Source of the DNA: Pestalotiopsis fici W106-1
Taxonomy: Eukaryota; Ascomycota; Sordariomycetes; Amphisphaeriales; Sporocadaceae
Direction of reading: 5' to 3'
Length of the DNA: 64,000 nucleotides
Assembly: GCF_000516985.1 (NCBI RefSeq)
Contig: NW_006917092.1
Span: 4,779,924-4,843,923, forward strand
Each line of letters starts with the position of its first letter. Position 1 is the first letter of the stretch. Made by a program: the position numbers and the translations under genes. Positions 45,258-55,926 of the stretch are shown here, piece by piece. A model generated the notes under the pieces. It searched no databases and was not told the DNA's origin. It worked only from the letters and a program-made list of their open reading frames with translations.

Positions 45258-45702
45258 ACGTACGCTTATCAAAGCCGAAACTCCGGTCCCACCCCGGAAC
45301 CGTCTAGGTCTACACCATTGATTTAGGAGCATTGGAACTACCTAGGTTAGTACCATTGTTCTACATTCACATCATCACACCAAGACTTGGTAACATGTTG
45401 TAATTGAATGAATTTTTAATGTCTATTTCGCGTATGCTTAAACATGCCTCTACACGTAACATTATGTCAAACTCAAGATCCTGGGAGCTTCATGACTACG
45501 ATACTTTGAAACCCTTATTCGCGCAGCTCCTATCGTGCTAGATAGGCTTCTAAGCAACCTGTAATCTAGTAGTCGCCTTTACCTCCCTCGAGTGATTGCC
45601 ATCATCTCGTGCAGGAGAGAATTTCTGAACATTCATTGATGGCCGGCACTTCACAAGATCAGAAGCGTCAGCACTGGGCCATCCGATATCTATCTTCAAA
45701 CT

Positions 45703-47853
45703 CTAGACTACGGCATACACAATCTCTTTCCTTCTGTCGGGCTCCTCGACTTCCCCAGAATCATTCTTGCTCATGGGCAGGGCCTCGGCTTCAGTCAACC
45801 AGAAACTCCAATCTGCGCCCTCGCGTGGCAAAGTTGCCATTTCGCAGCGAGCCTTGACGATGGCCAGGCCAAGGGGATCGGATTCAGGCTGCTCGATCCA
45901 AGAAAATCCATTCTGCCAATAGTCAAATCTATTCCGACGGTATGTCCAAGAATAGTCACTAAATCTGTCCTCTGCAAGAGTCTGGATGTAGTGTAGAGAG
46001 CTACCGGGCCATAGCGCCGTAATGTGGCCGTCCACTTCCGATTTGACTGTTTGAACACCCAGAGTTAGTTTTATCCATGTCCAAATACAGAGGTTGACAA
46101 GACTCACACCAACTACGACAAGCTCCGCTCCAGACCATCTCTTTCATATAGTTCTGTGTGTGGATTGAGAAGTCATTTTGCGCTTCCTGAGTAACGTCAA
46201 AAGCCTTGACATCTTCTCGACAAAATTTGCTGATCAGTCGGATGAAATAGTCACTTGTGGCTTCGAGAACCCCTAGTGTAGACACATCAATACTTTTGTG
46301 GAGTAGCGAAGGACGGATGCAACCTACCCATAAGCCCTCCATTTGATATCGGCGTGTTGGGCCCAAGGAATGTGAGATAGTTGGGGAACCCTGCAACTCC
46401 AGTCCCCATGTAGGATACAGGTCTCGACTCCCACAAGCTCTGCAAGTTGGTTCCCTTTCTACCAATGATCGGGAAGCGAGGTCGGAAGCTTGTATCAAAT
46501 CCAGTAGCGGCAATGATGATATCAACTGCACGCAACTCCTCCTTACCTTCTACACGGTCCGCCCCTGCGGCTACTATTCCCTCACGCTGAATCTTTACAA
46601 TGTTGCCAAACCTCGGATGCACGTTGGGCCTCTGCAGGGCAACCAGGTATGGAGCCGATGGATTGATGCGACGACAACCAACCTCGAAAGACGGTATCAA
46701 TTGTGCTTGCAGGTCTGGGCTCTTGATGAGCTCTCGCATGTAGGCATCATATGTCTGGCGCATGTTTTCCTGCTCTGGCGTTCCTTTTCGAAAGGCCGAG
46801 AACATGCTGTTGAAGCCGTCCTCCATATCCTTTCGCATGGACAGAGAATGGGATGAATCTTCTCGAAGCCGACGCATTTCATCCTTTGTGTATACCGGGT
46901 TATCAAGTGTGCCGGGAGGAAGGCCGACGGGGGGACAGATCCATGATGGTGTTCGAATATAGATGTCGACAGATTGGCAAGTCGGCTGGATCGCTGGAAG
47001 TACCTGTACCGCGCTGGCTCCTGCACCAATGATTGCCACTCGCTTGTCTCTCAGGTCGACTGAATCATCCCAGTTTGCAGTATGCAAAATAGGTCCATCG
47101 AAATCTGACAAGCCAGGGACCGCGGGCATTTTGTAATTATTGAGGATTCCACCAGCATTCACCAGAATCTCGCAATAGAAAACCCTTGTCGAGACCCTGC
47201 CAACTTTAACCGACCAAGTGCCATCCTCTTCATTCCAGCGAGCGTCTGTTACCTCGGAGTTATAGGTGATGTATCTTGCAAGACCGTAGTGATGGCAAAC
47301 ATCTTTGAGATACTGCTGAATCTCAGGTGAGTCTGCATAGCTAATTGACATTAGCACATTTTGTATAACGGTATCAAAAGTAAAGGTCTCACAATTTCGA
47401 CCACTGCGAATTGGGTGCGAATGAGTATTGGTACACGTGACTAGGCACATCGCAGGCACATCCTGTAAATAATCAGTTGCTAAACCACAAGAACTCCCAT
47501 CAAGATGATTCTTGGCTTACCTGGATAGCGATTTTCGAACCACGTGCCTCCCAAGTCCGAGTTCTTCTCAAGGATGCAGAACTCTACATTATCTTGAAGG
47601 TATGTTTTCAACTTATACGCTTAACGACAACACTATTAACAATCATCCCCAAAATGCCAAATCATTGTGACTCGATTAAGGACTCACCCATGAGAATTCC
47701 AGATACCCTGTAACCGCGACGTAGAAGCAATCATTTAGCCAGTTTCAACTGGTGTGGACTTGGCGAATTCACCTACCCAGCCCCGATGATGACGCATCGA
47801 GTTTGTCTCGAACGCCGAGCATCAGGGTTCTTACCGAAGGAGTCTATGAGCAT
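45703..47853 (-). CDS. Flavin monooxygenase, Baeyer-Villiger type
   Basis: Seven exons encode about 595 aa; introns 46047-46107, 46273-46327, 47341-47392, 47463-47520, 47620-47687 and 47708-47776 are frame-consistent. It has an FAD site (VIIGAGVSGILMAYKL), GGTWFENRYPG, an NADPH site (VAIIGAGASAVQVLPAI) and the exact Baeyer-Villiger fingerprint FDGPILHTANWD (F-x-G-x3-H-x3-W-D). This predicts oxygen insertion next to a ketone, or S/N oxidation. The first ATG in frame (47853) is used; about 35 upstream codons also look coding (EDLQAIALSIIRSRARRQEE), so an extra 5' exon with an unseen start is possible. Substrate unknown. It lies between the FAD oxidase and the Rieske oxygenase, on the same strand. 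Confidence 0.9.
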
Positions 47854-48601
47854 TGCTAATGGTTGTTTTGCTTTTAGTTCCTTCTTGTTGATTTCTTCTT
47901 CTTGTCGTCTTGCACGGGATCGGATGATAGACAGTGCAATTGCTTGGAGATCTTCTATGTGGTGGTGTCTTTTGCTTTTCAGTCACGGTTTTGCTATATT
48001 TGTTTTTCGCTATTGATTATCAGTTCTACCTTTCCTACTGGAGTATGCGATAAGATCCCAGCCTAGTGCTAATTGGCGATGTGCTAGCATGCCCGGTTAC
48101 GGTGATCAAGATAAGGGAGGACAGCATAGAGTTTTCCGGGTTTCCGTCCCCACCTGAAACCAACCCTTGCCGGCCGTTTCTGGCGAACCCCTTTCCATTA
48201 TCCGAGTATGAAGTCTGTTGATTAAGTTTACGTATAATGAGGTAGGTTTGATAAGTGACTGCCTTCAATCGCCAGATACCTGTCCAGGGTATATGGTTTG
48301 TCAATTGTGGAGAGCTTCGCTAAGAATCATTATCAGACACTTTGGCCCAATGTGTCATTGCACACATTCGATACCTTGCACGATTTCCTTATCTGGGCAA
48401 ATACCAAGAGCTTCGTTACTAAGTACCTAGGCAAATGTTTCGAAAACTTATCGGAGCCCCCGCTTGGCCCTCTGCCCATGTTAGTATTGATACGAAATGC
48501 GAATGGTGGCAATGACTGTCATGTATTGTGAAACTTGGAGGCGCTGCACAAAAGTGCGCGTTCGAACCTATCTACCTAGGTATTATGATTCATGGGTAGC
48601 A
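47854..48601. other. Intergenic / promoter of the monooxygenase
   Basis: 0.75 kb. It includes the possible extra 5' coding stretch of the monooxygenase (47854-47960) and the motif at 48141-48154. Nothing else recognised. Confidence 0.4.
48141..48154. promoter_or_regulatory. GGGGACGGAAA motif upstream of the monooxygenase
   Basis: Minus-strand GGTGGGGACGGAAA, about 290 bp upstream of the start at 47853. It shares an 11-base core with 45244-45257. Confidence 0.4.
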
Positions 48602-49964
48602 CTACCACGATAGTTGCTCTAATGTACCTTTGCATGCCTCGGCGTCCAACTTCATACAGAAAGCATCCTCCTCCATGAATTTCCCCGTCTTCATTGCCTG
48701 CGTTGGCTGAGGCGATGCAGGCCACACGTCATGGCCCAATGTTTCTTCGTGCTTACGATGTGCCATGACCAGCTCACGTACGGTTTTCTGGAAGAATAGC
48801 GGTCCCTTAGGTAGTGATCAAAGTTAGCCATGAGCCATCAGTTGCGCAGAGAATGAACATCACCAACCTTTTCCTTTTCAGGGTGCAGCTGTCCGTTGAT
48901 GAAGATGCCGGCTTCCAGGTTCTTCTGCGTGCCGTTGCAGAGATCTTTGTCCTCTTGGAGAACTTGCTTATAAAAGTCATTGATTCTAGCAAAGTCCTCA
49001 TCTGTTGTGTCGTTGCGGCGGAAGACGTCGTACTCCATCTTGGTTTTCCCGCTGCTGACTGGTATGCAGCGCATCATGTAGAAGAAGTCGGCACTGGGGA
49101 AAATGTTTAATAAGAGACCGGAAGTCATGGCTCGTGAACGTACGTTACAGTAAAACAAGCATTGGGAAACAGGAAGCTGCTGCAGACAATCATTGTCGTG
49201 TCGCTTTCATCCTTGTTCCTGTTCCAATGCTGAATGTGACCCCCTTTGGTCTCGACCCTGTAGACTGACAGGTCTGCAACAGCGGCTACCCCTGGGTGAC
49301 CCGTTGCACAATGATAGCATTCATTGTAATTATCGGCCAGCGTTTTCCAATTGTAGTCGCCTTCCATGGACCACGAGTGGTCATATCGGTAGTCTCGCAT
49401 GAGATCAAAGTGCGTCAGGCGAGGTTGAATATCAACACCCTCAAAGTCATCTTCCCAGGCAACGTCGGGCTTTCCAGCTTGGAGGTTCACCCAAATGAAG
49501 CCCTTGGCGTCAATGTGGACGTTTACGGGAAGCAGAGCATGCTGAGTCTTGTCGAAATCAGCTACGGTGTCGAATCGGGGGGCCTTGGCCAGATTTCCCT
49601 TGAAGCCATACGACCAGCCGTGGTATCTGCATGAGAGTATGCTGGCGCTGCCGCAGTCTTGGGTCACAACAGGAAATGCGCGGTGGCGACAAATGTTGTG
49701 GAAACCATTGATGTTGTTTTCACGGTCCTTGATGAGAAAAAATGAAAATCCAGCCTCGGTAAAAGAAACATAGTCGCCAGGCTTTTGGAATCTCAGACTA
49801 TGTGTGACCAGAATCCACTTGCGAGAGAAAATGGCACGCCGCTCCAACTCGTACATGGCCGAAGAACGATACCATGATGCTGGTAGAGCGCGCTCTTCCT
49901 CCTCGGCAGGTGGTGTCCGGCTCTGGTCGGAGGCTTTTTTGTTGAGACCGAAGTAGTTGAGCAT
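48602..49964 (-). CDS. Rieske non-heme iron oxygenase (choline monooxygenase-like)
   Basis: Three exons encode about 416 aa; introns 48806-48867 and 49094-49143. The start at 49964 (MLNYFGLNKK) is chosen because the preceding in-frame stretch is not coding-like. The Rieske [2Fe-2S] ligands are in ICRHRAF and LSCRYHGW (C-x-H ... C-x2-H). The mononuclear iron site is DNYNECYHCATGHPG. The layout matches fungal choline/carnitine/quaternary-amine and N-demethylating Rieske oxygenases. A separate reductase is not in the window. It may remove N-methyl groups from a betaine-like amine, handing a secondary amine to the FAD oxidase at 43678 (inference). Confidence 0.93.
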
Positions 49965-50541
49965 AGTGAGTAATTTGGAAATAGTCAGAAAAACCTCAGC
50001 ATGTATGGTGTCAGTCAAGCGATGATGGACGGGCGACTTCTCCCTGCAGCTCTTGAGCCGTGAAAGATTAGCTCTTGATAAGCTTTTGGCGATGGCGAGT
50101 TGCAGGTGGCCGTCCAAATAATTGAGCTAGATAACTTCTTTACACAGACCAATCGTGAACATAGTATAATCGCCGATTCTTGGCGGTTGTCCCCGCTCTT
50201 TCTCAGACTCCACTTGGACCCCTGATTCCCTTCTCTTAACTCCCAAGTCGACCTTATCGTTGTTGGAGCGCCAGTCAAGCTCACATGTCATGAGGGAAAT
50301 GTACTGTGTGTGACGTCGAGATTACCCGTTGTGACATGCACAAGACGGAATTCCGCGTGTGCAATCAATCTAACAGCGAACACGGTGCACTTTGACCAAG
50401 CTATATGCTGATTTCGGCGATCCAAGCTGATCTTCAGGAAGTCGGCCTGATCATGTCCATCGTCGCCGCTTCAGCGACCAGAATGATGCCCCTGGTATGG
50501 ATATCTTGGTATGAAGCGAAATAATTGTATTATCAAATTTG
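49965..50541. other. Promoter region of the Rieske gene
   Basis: Holds the 10-base palindrome at 50346-50355 and a CGCC-N7-GGCG inverted repeat near 50171-50185, both CGG-containing. No gene. Confidence 0.4.
50346..50355. promoter_or_regulatory. CGG-N4-CCG palindrome (CGGAATTCCG)
   Basis: Perfect 10-base palindrome about 385 bp upstream of the Rieske start. Inverted CGG half-sites are typical targets of Zn2Cys6 dimers, and such a regulator is encoded at 56744. Confidence 0.4.
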
Positions 50542-51215
50542 CTAAGAGCTCGTTGTTGCAGCGTCCCAGATGTGTACGAGTGGCCCGTCAACCCCATACA
50601 CAGGATCCTGCCTGGGAACTGCTACTGCAGCAATCTCTTCAAACAATGCATCATTATTGTCTAGTAATCTTTTTCCATACTCGTTACGCCATTTTGGTGC
50701 TTCCTGGGGGTATACGCCAACGTATCTGTACCTTTGTTCTGGGCTGGTCATTTTATCATCTGCGCTGACCGAAGCGTGTGAGACACCAGCTGGCACCACG
50801 ATTACATCTCCCGCTTGAACACGACATCTGGCGCCCATTTCTCCAGAATCGGCACCACCCACTCCGAAAATTAGTTCGGAGCTGCCTTGGAAAACACCTA
50901 ATCAAGGTATAGTCAGCCATCAGACTATCGTGATTGTATTTCCAACTAAATCCTACCATAACACTCATGTGTATTTGGGTGAAAGTGCTTGGCGGTTATA
51001 GCCCCCCAGGTCCCCTGTAAGTGTTAAATTGCTGTAATATTTCATCTTTCGGAACGACGCACCCTCCTCTCCCATCCACTTTTTTCAAGAAATTCTTTGG
51101 TATGGGCTTCATCATGGGGTTTGGGGAGGACATTTCGGTAAACGAGCACGGGCAGCCGGTTGTTTGGGGAATAATCCGTGGACGGAATATGATACTCCTC
51201 AGGTCGGACGGACAT
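50542..51215 (-). CDS. Cupin-domain protein (YjlB-like), 188 aa
   Basis: Three exons; introns 50898-50956 and 51015-51062. Both cupin motifs are present: motif 1 G-x5-H-x-H-x4-E-x6-G (GAITAKHFHPNTHECYGVFQG region, without the full run quoted) and motif 2 G-x5-P-x-G-x2-H-x3 (GDVIVVPAGVSHASV). The metal ligands (two His, one Glu, one His) are complete, so it can bind a divalent metal. It resembles bacterial YjlB and fungal single-cupin proteins of unknown activity; dioxygenase or isomerase roles are possible. It is co-oriented with the Rieske, monooxygenase and FAD oxidase genes. Confidence 0.85.
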
Positions 51216-52099
51216 TGTGAATCATTGATTTCAGGCTGGTTAGTTCCAAGTCAAAGGTTGACGAAACGTATGATCAAAGCTTCCCGAATAATGCACGGAA
51301 GCTGCTAGGTGGTAGAGAATGTGATAGTTCATGAATACTCGAACGGACTCCGGGTACCTCCATCGATAAGAACTAATGATGAGGGACCAGTAATATGGCC
51401 CAACGGTACTGTCATTGCCAGGCTTTCATTTTGAGCGCCAGTGCCAGGAGACAAGCGGGGACTGGCTAAAATCGCCCAATCTGGGAATCCATGTATGCGA
51501 TGACAGATAGCAGCACAGCGACAAGAAGAATGCTACGAATGTAGTACATATTACTTAGGAGCAGCGAGCGGGGAGCGGAGGCTGCGCTGTGTTACTTAAC
51601 CTAGTACTAGCTATCAGTTCTGCGGGGGCGGGCCGATCGAACTCCGTGATTCATCAATTGAGATTTCCCCCCTGTCACTATCTCGATAGAGGTGGAGTTC
51701 CAGCCACGAAAAACACGGGATTTGCATTCAGGTCTCAAATCTCCGTGCCCTCTACCCATGATTTCCTATCCTCAATCCTCAGAGGTCCACTTGATAACAA
51801 CGCGCGCAGTGCTTCGGACATACTGTGTATCTGCATCAAGACTGCGATAGGACTGGACGAGATCTAGATGCTTTATTCCCTGTCGTAGGCCTCCCTAATC
51901 GACCAATGATACTCCTCGCGATACAAAATTCGACTGTATTGGATGCTCCCCAAGCCGGCGCCATTATCAAGACATTGGCCAGGAGGACCTAGCTGTCAAG
52001 CTCTATAGAAAGTTGCTAAATCATTTCTGTCACGACAAGAGATTTTTGTGACTTGCACCAACCTTCTTGTCCTTCTCCACAGAGTGAGGATTCTCCGCA
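51216..52099. promoter_or_regulatory. Divergent promoter, cupin / Atg22-like transporter
   Basis: 0.88 kb shared by two cluster genes. It contains CGG-N3-CCG (CGGACTCCG) at 51344-51352, about 130 bp upstream of the cupin start. No gene. Confidence 0.45.
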
Positions 52100-53695
52100 A
52101 TGTCTCCAAGTCCCGAGCCCACAGCTAGCCAAGGCGCCGACGGCGGCGCGCCCCGCCATCACGACAAGGAGCCGCCGTCGATGCACGATTTCGAGGCCGG
52201 CGACATGCTCACTGACCCGGCAGAAGAAAATGTACCAACAACGACACGCCGCGAGGTATGGAGTTGGTACGCCTACTATATAGGCGCCAACGGACTCTCC
52301 TTGTTCAATTTTGGTCCGACTGCTTTTCAGAATCTGCTCTCTCAGGCTGCACCCGAGGACACGGGCCTGCTCCCGTTTGCTGGTCACGAGCGCGATGTCA
52401 ACAGCATCGTCCTCCTCGCCAACGGCATTTCCTTTGCCATTCAAGCCATTCTGTTCCTCATCATTGGCGCGTACGCCGACTTTGGTACCGGGCGGCGCTG
52501 GGTCCTCCTGGTCTGGTCCGTGATAGCCTACGGCGTGGGGTTTGGCTGGTTGGGGGTCCACGATGCAAGCAAGTGGCAAATTGGCGCAGGCTTGTATATT
52601 GTGGGATTAATTGCCTACCAAATGACGCTCACGTATTGGACTGCTGCTTTTCCCTCTCTGGCCAGAAACACACCTCAGCTGAAAGAAGCAGCCTTGGCTT
52701 ATCAGGCAGGAGACATAACACAGGAAGAAATGGATCGCAAGGACGAAACAGAACGAAGTCGACTCAGCAACGTGGCCTTTTACATCCAATCTCTTGGAGA
52801 AATTGTAATTCTCGCCATCATTGTGGGCATCATGTTTGGCGTCAAAGTCGACGCTAGTTCAGCGAACAACAACTGGGGACTGTCGGTCCTCGTCGCCTTT
52901 GCCACCGCCTGCTGGCTCGTTCTCTCAATCCCGTGGTTCTTGATGGAACAGAAGCGTCCCGGTATGAAAGTTCCCGAAGGCAAGAATATCGTGACGATGG
53001 GGTTCTGGCAATTGAAAGAGGCGTTTCTGAAAATGTGGCACCTCAAACAAAGCTTGATCTACCTGGGGGGTTACTTTCTTCTTGGCGACTCTCTCAACAC
53101 CACTGTCACGGTCATTGCGACATTGCAGAACCAGGTTGTTAGCTACGACACGTTGACACTGACATACCTTCTTATTGTTGGGATAGCGGCTCAAGCTGCC
53201 GGCATCGGCGCCTTCTGGCTGATACAGAAACGCTTCCACTTGAGCGCCAAGGTCATGTTCAATGCGGTCATGGTCTCCATCATTCTTCTGGACGGATGGG
53301 GAATGATTGGAAATTGGACCGACAAATTTGGCTTCAAGAATGTTTGGGAGATTTGGCTCTACCAGGCATTTTATGGTCTCTTTGTGTGCCCATGGTACAG
53401 CTACTCACAGATCATGATCAGCTCCGTTACACCCAAGGGCCACGAGTTCTTGTTCTTTTCTGTTTTCAACATTATTGGAAAATCGTCGAGTTTCATTGGT
53501 CCATTTATGAGCAGTGCCATCATTGACGCTTCACCGGGCGGCAGCAACAACAGCGCCCCTTTTTACTTCTTGTTCGCACTCACTTTGGTCAGTACCATTT
53601 TCATCTGGGCATTTTTGGACCTGGAAAAGAGTGCGCGGGAACAGGAGGATTATCTCGTCAAGGAGAAGGCTCGCTTGGGGGAGCTTGCCCACTAG
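52100..53695 (+). CDS. Atg22-like vacuolar/MFS-type transporter, 531 aa
   Basis: Single exon. The product has a charged N-terminal tail of about 55 residues, then about 12 transmembrane helices beginning at SWYAYYIGANGLSLFNFGPT. It has the Atg22-family signs WTAAFPSLARNTP, the acidic loop EEMDRKDETERSRLSNVAFY and the segment VCPWYSYSQIMISSVTP. Atg22 exports amino acids from the vacuole during starvation; relatives in gene clusters may move a cluster substrate or product. No paralogue in the window. Its location beside IDO and amine-oxidation genes suggests amino-acid or indole transport. Confidence 0.9.
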   Translation: MSPSPEPTASQGADGGAPRHHDKEPPSMHDFEAGDMLTDPAEENVPTTTRREVWSWYAYYIGANGLSLFNFGPTAFQNLLSQAAPEDTGLLPFAGHERDVNSIVLLANGISFAIQAILFLIIGAYADFGTGRRWVLLVWSVIAYGVGFGWLGVHDASKWQIGAGLYIVGLIAYQMTLTYWTAAFPSLARNTPQLKEAALAYQAGDITQEEMDRKDETERSRLSNVAFYIQSLGEIVILAIIVGIMFGVKVDASSANNNWGLSVLVAFATACWLVLSIPWFLMEQKRPGMKVPEGKNIVTMGFWQLKEAFLKMWHLKQSLIYLGGYFLLGDSLNTTVTVIATLQNQVVSYDTLTLTYLLIVGIAAQAAGIGAFWLIQKRFHLSAKVMFNAVMVSIILLDGWGMIGNWTDKFGFKNVWEIWLYQAFYGLFVCPWYSYSQIMISSVTPKGHEFLFFSVFNIIGKSSSFIGPFMSSAIIDASPGGSNNSAPFYFLFALTLVSTIFIWAFLDLEKSAREQEDYLVKEKARLGELAH

Positions 53696-54156
53696 TGATC
53701 AACAATGCGTATGAACAGCACTATATACTGGATGCAAACATTGGCGTAAGGTATCTAGCTGTCTACACCTAATCAAATACCAATGGTTCAACTAGCTCTA
53801 CAACAGAAACTTTAGCAACAGATCATAATCTATCAGCTTCAGTGTGCATTTGAAAAAGTATTCTCTATCCGCGATTCCATCAACGTACCTCTAAATCCTC
53901 AAACTCTTGTGCACGCAATCCTGGGCCACGCCAGGTATTTATGCTTTCTAGAAAAGCCATACTGGAGCTTTCTTATCATGAGACGGTGAAGAGGTTGGAG
54001 GGAAGCACCAAAAAAGAGAAAAGCCAAACGTTGACAGAGAAAATAGGGCTACATTAAATGATGTGAAGTTTCCTGATTCAAGGTTCAACTGACCTAGGCA
54101 TACGAGTGAAAGAAATTCCGCAACAACGCTTAAATTGAAACTGGTAATCTTTAAAA
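53696..54156. other. Intergenic between converging genes
   Basis: 0.46 kb between the stops of the transporter and IDO. No feature recognised. Confidence 0.4.
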
Positions 54157-55710
54157 TCATTGCGGGCGGTTTACCCCCCTCTCCGCGCAGTACTTGTCAA
54201 CCTCCTTGCGCAGTGTGTCTCTTTGCCTTACCGCCGTTTCCATGATATCCGTACATGTCTTGTCCACTCCACTCTCGCCCTTGACAGAATCGTAAATGCT
54301 AACCATTTCCTGCAACACGGCTTCGAGCTGGTTGGGCAACCAGGTCACAATGGGGCTGCCGCCGGTGGCTGTGGGGTGCGAAGTGCGCTTGAGAATGTAC
54401 TCGCGAGCAAAGCACCAATGCCTCCAGCGGAATTCCCGCACCTGGTTCAGCAATTGGATCCAGTAACTCCGTGACTGGTTAATCAAATTCTCCTCCTCAA
54501 CAGTGGTGGGCTTGGCGTCGACAGCCAGGGCGTACTTCTTTAGCCCGAGTTCCAAGGAGCAGCCCTTTGCCCACTGGAGGAAGCCTCGGTGATTGGTCGG
54601 CCTGTACTCGCGGAAGTCTTTCAAGATCTCTGTAAGTGGTGTGCTAGGCATGGGCACCTGAAGGAAATTGTCCATGAGCGGAACAATGGAGTCATTGGCG
54701 CCGCTCTCGCCACGAAAGGAGAGGGGTTTGCCGTCGTTCAAGCCCTCATACACGACGCCGTTGGGGAACATGCTCTGGGAGGTGATGCCAAAGATGAAAG
54801 TCCGGAAGCTGGTGTACTCTGTGGGACGGGACTTGTCCCACATGGTCTCCATGGTTTGGTTGATCTTTTGCAGTGCACCCAGCATCAAGCCCATGCCCTC
54901 GTTGAACTTGCTGCGTCGCTCAATGGAGTCGGCGCACGGCTCAGCGGCAGCATCAAAGGCCTTCATGGTTCCGTCGATCAAGGGCCCGGTGTTCTTCACC
55001 ATGTCGATGTGCACAAGGACAAAACCCGCTTCCGAAGACGTGGGGTCGAGACCGTGCTCAAAAGCGCGAATCAGTCGCAGGTTGGAGTATTCCATGCCCT
55101 TGGCCTGGTCCACGAGGTAGTAGTTGTATAGGGCATAGGAACCAGCATACTCCATGAACGGCTTGAATCCACAGCTGGATTAGAGTCAGTCATATTCTGG
55201 AATGTGTGCAGGTAACCGAAACAGAATCGATGTCCCAGAAGAAGACCCATTGACTTACATAGCAGCGCATCGTGCAATTGGTTGTGCAATGTTGGCTGGC
55301 AAAAAGTCCCGCCCAAGACCGTAGGGCTCCCCTTTGATAAATTTGTGATGGCACGGCTCAAGCAGGTAAGCTGAAGCCAGGAAAGAATAGTCTCTGTACA
55401 GAGCATTCTGGAGCGGCAAGTTATCCTTGTACTTTTCCACGGCCTCTGTTAGATTGGGCAGCTCCTTGTCGACAGTCTCTCCCAGCTTATACTGTGCTAG
55501 GAGACCGGGCTCTCCTGAAAGAGTCTTGACGGGCATGCGCTGGAGGATACCCTCGAAGACATCAAATTCCTCGGGTAACTTGACAATGGGGTCGGCCCTG
55601 GGAAGGAAGCCTCGGGTCGTCGAGACCATGAATGCAGGGAGGGAAAGGTCATCGGGGCGAGGATCGCCTAGAACCTTGAAAGGCGGCGATTCAATACCAA
55701 CAGATCCCAT
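54157..55710 (-). CDS. Indoleamine 2,3-dioxygenase
   Basis: Two exons (intron 55175-55258) encode about 489 aa. It is a heme enzyme opening the indole ring of tryptophan or related indoleamines to N-formylkynurenine with O2. Family marks include ISTTRGFLPRADP-like N-terminus, the LASAYLLEPC region, RCAAICGFKPFMEYAGSYALYNYY across the splice (in two blocks), and the proximal heme histidine in EYRPTNHRGFL. The other family signature is changed to GESGANDSIVP, so substrate preference may differ from that of canonical IDO. Length is within the fungal range. It is divergent from the Zn2Cys6 gene at 56744, which suggests direct control. Confidence 0.93.
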
Positions 55711-55868
55711 GCTTGTTGATGTGAGCCAAAATCGTGAATATAAAGGCGCGTTAAGGTGAGTCCAATAGGCAGAAAGTATGTGGTGGTACTACAGATGAGT
55801 CTTGTGATGCTGAACTATCCAGTTCCTTCTTTTGCATCCGGGAACTTTCAGTCGCCTATATAATCCGT

Positions 55869-55900
55869 GGCCGGAATGAGTTCCGGCCACTGTTCCGGCC
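55869..55900. promoter_or_regulatory. GGCCGGAA-N4-TTCCGGCC palindrome plus a third half-site
   Basis: Perfect 8-base arms around TGAG (55869-55888), then another TTCCGGCC at 55893-55900. On the minus strand this gives two direct and one inverted GGCCGGAA, about 160-190 bp upstream of the IDO start. Spaced CGG triplets (CGG-N8-CCG) fit a Zn2Cys6 operator. Confidence 0.55.
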
Positions 55901-55908
55901 TCTGTGGC

Positions 55909-55926
55909 GGGGACGGGATACGGAAA
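55909..55926. promoter_or_regulatory. GGGGACGGGATACGGAAA motif upstream of IDO
   Basis: Related to the GGGGACGGAAA words upstream of the FAD oxidase and the monooxygenase, here with a 7-base insertion (GATACGG). It directly follows the palindrome. Confidence 0.35.

Noticed and set aside
48541..48580. GTTCGAACC, a tRNA B-box-like word
   Set aside because: No matching A box or stems upstream.
54160..55131. Long plus-strand ORFs of 104, 150 and 180 codons
   Set aside because: They are antisense shadows of the IDO coding sequence.
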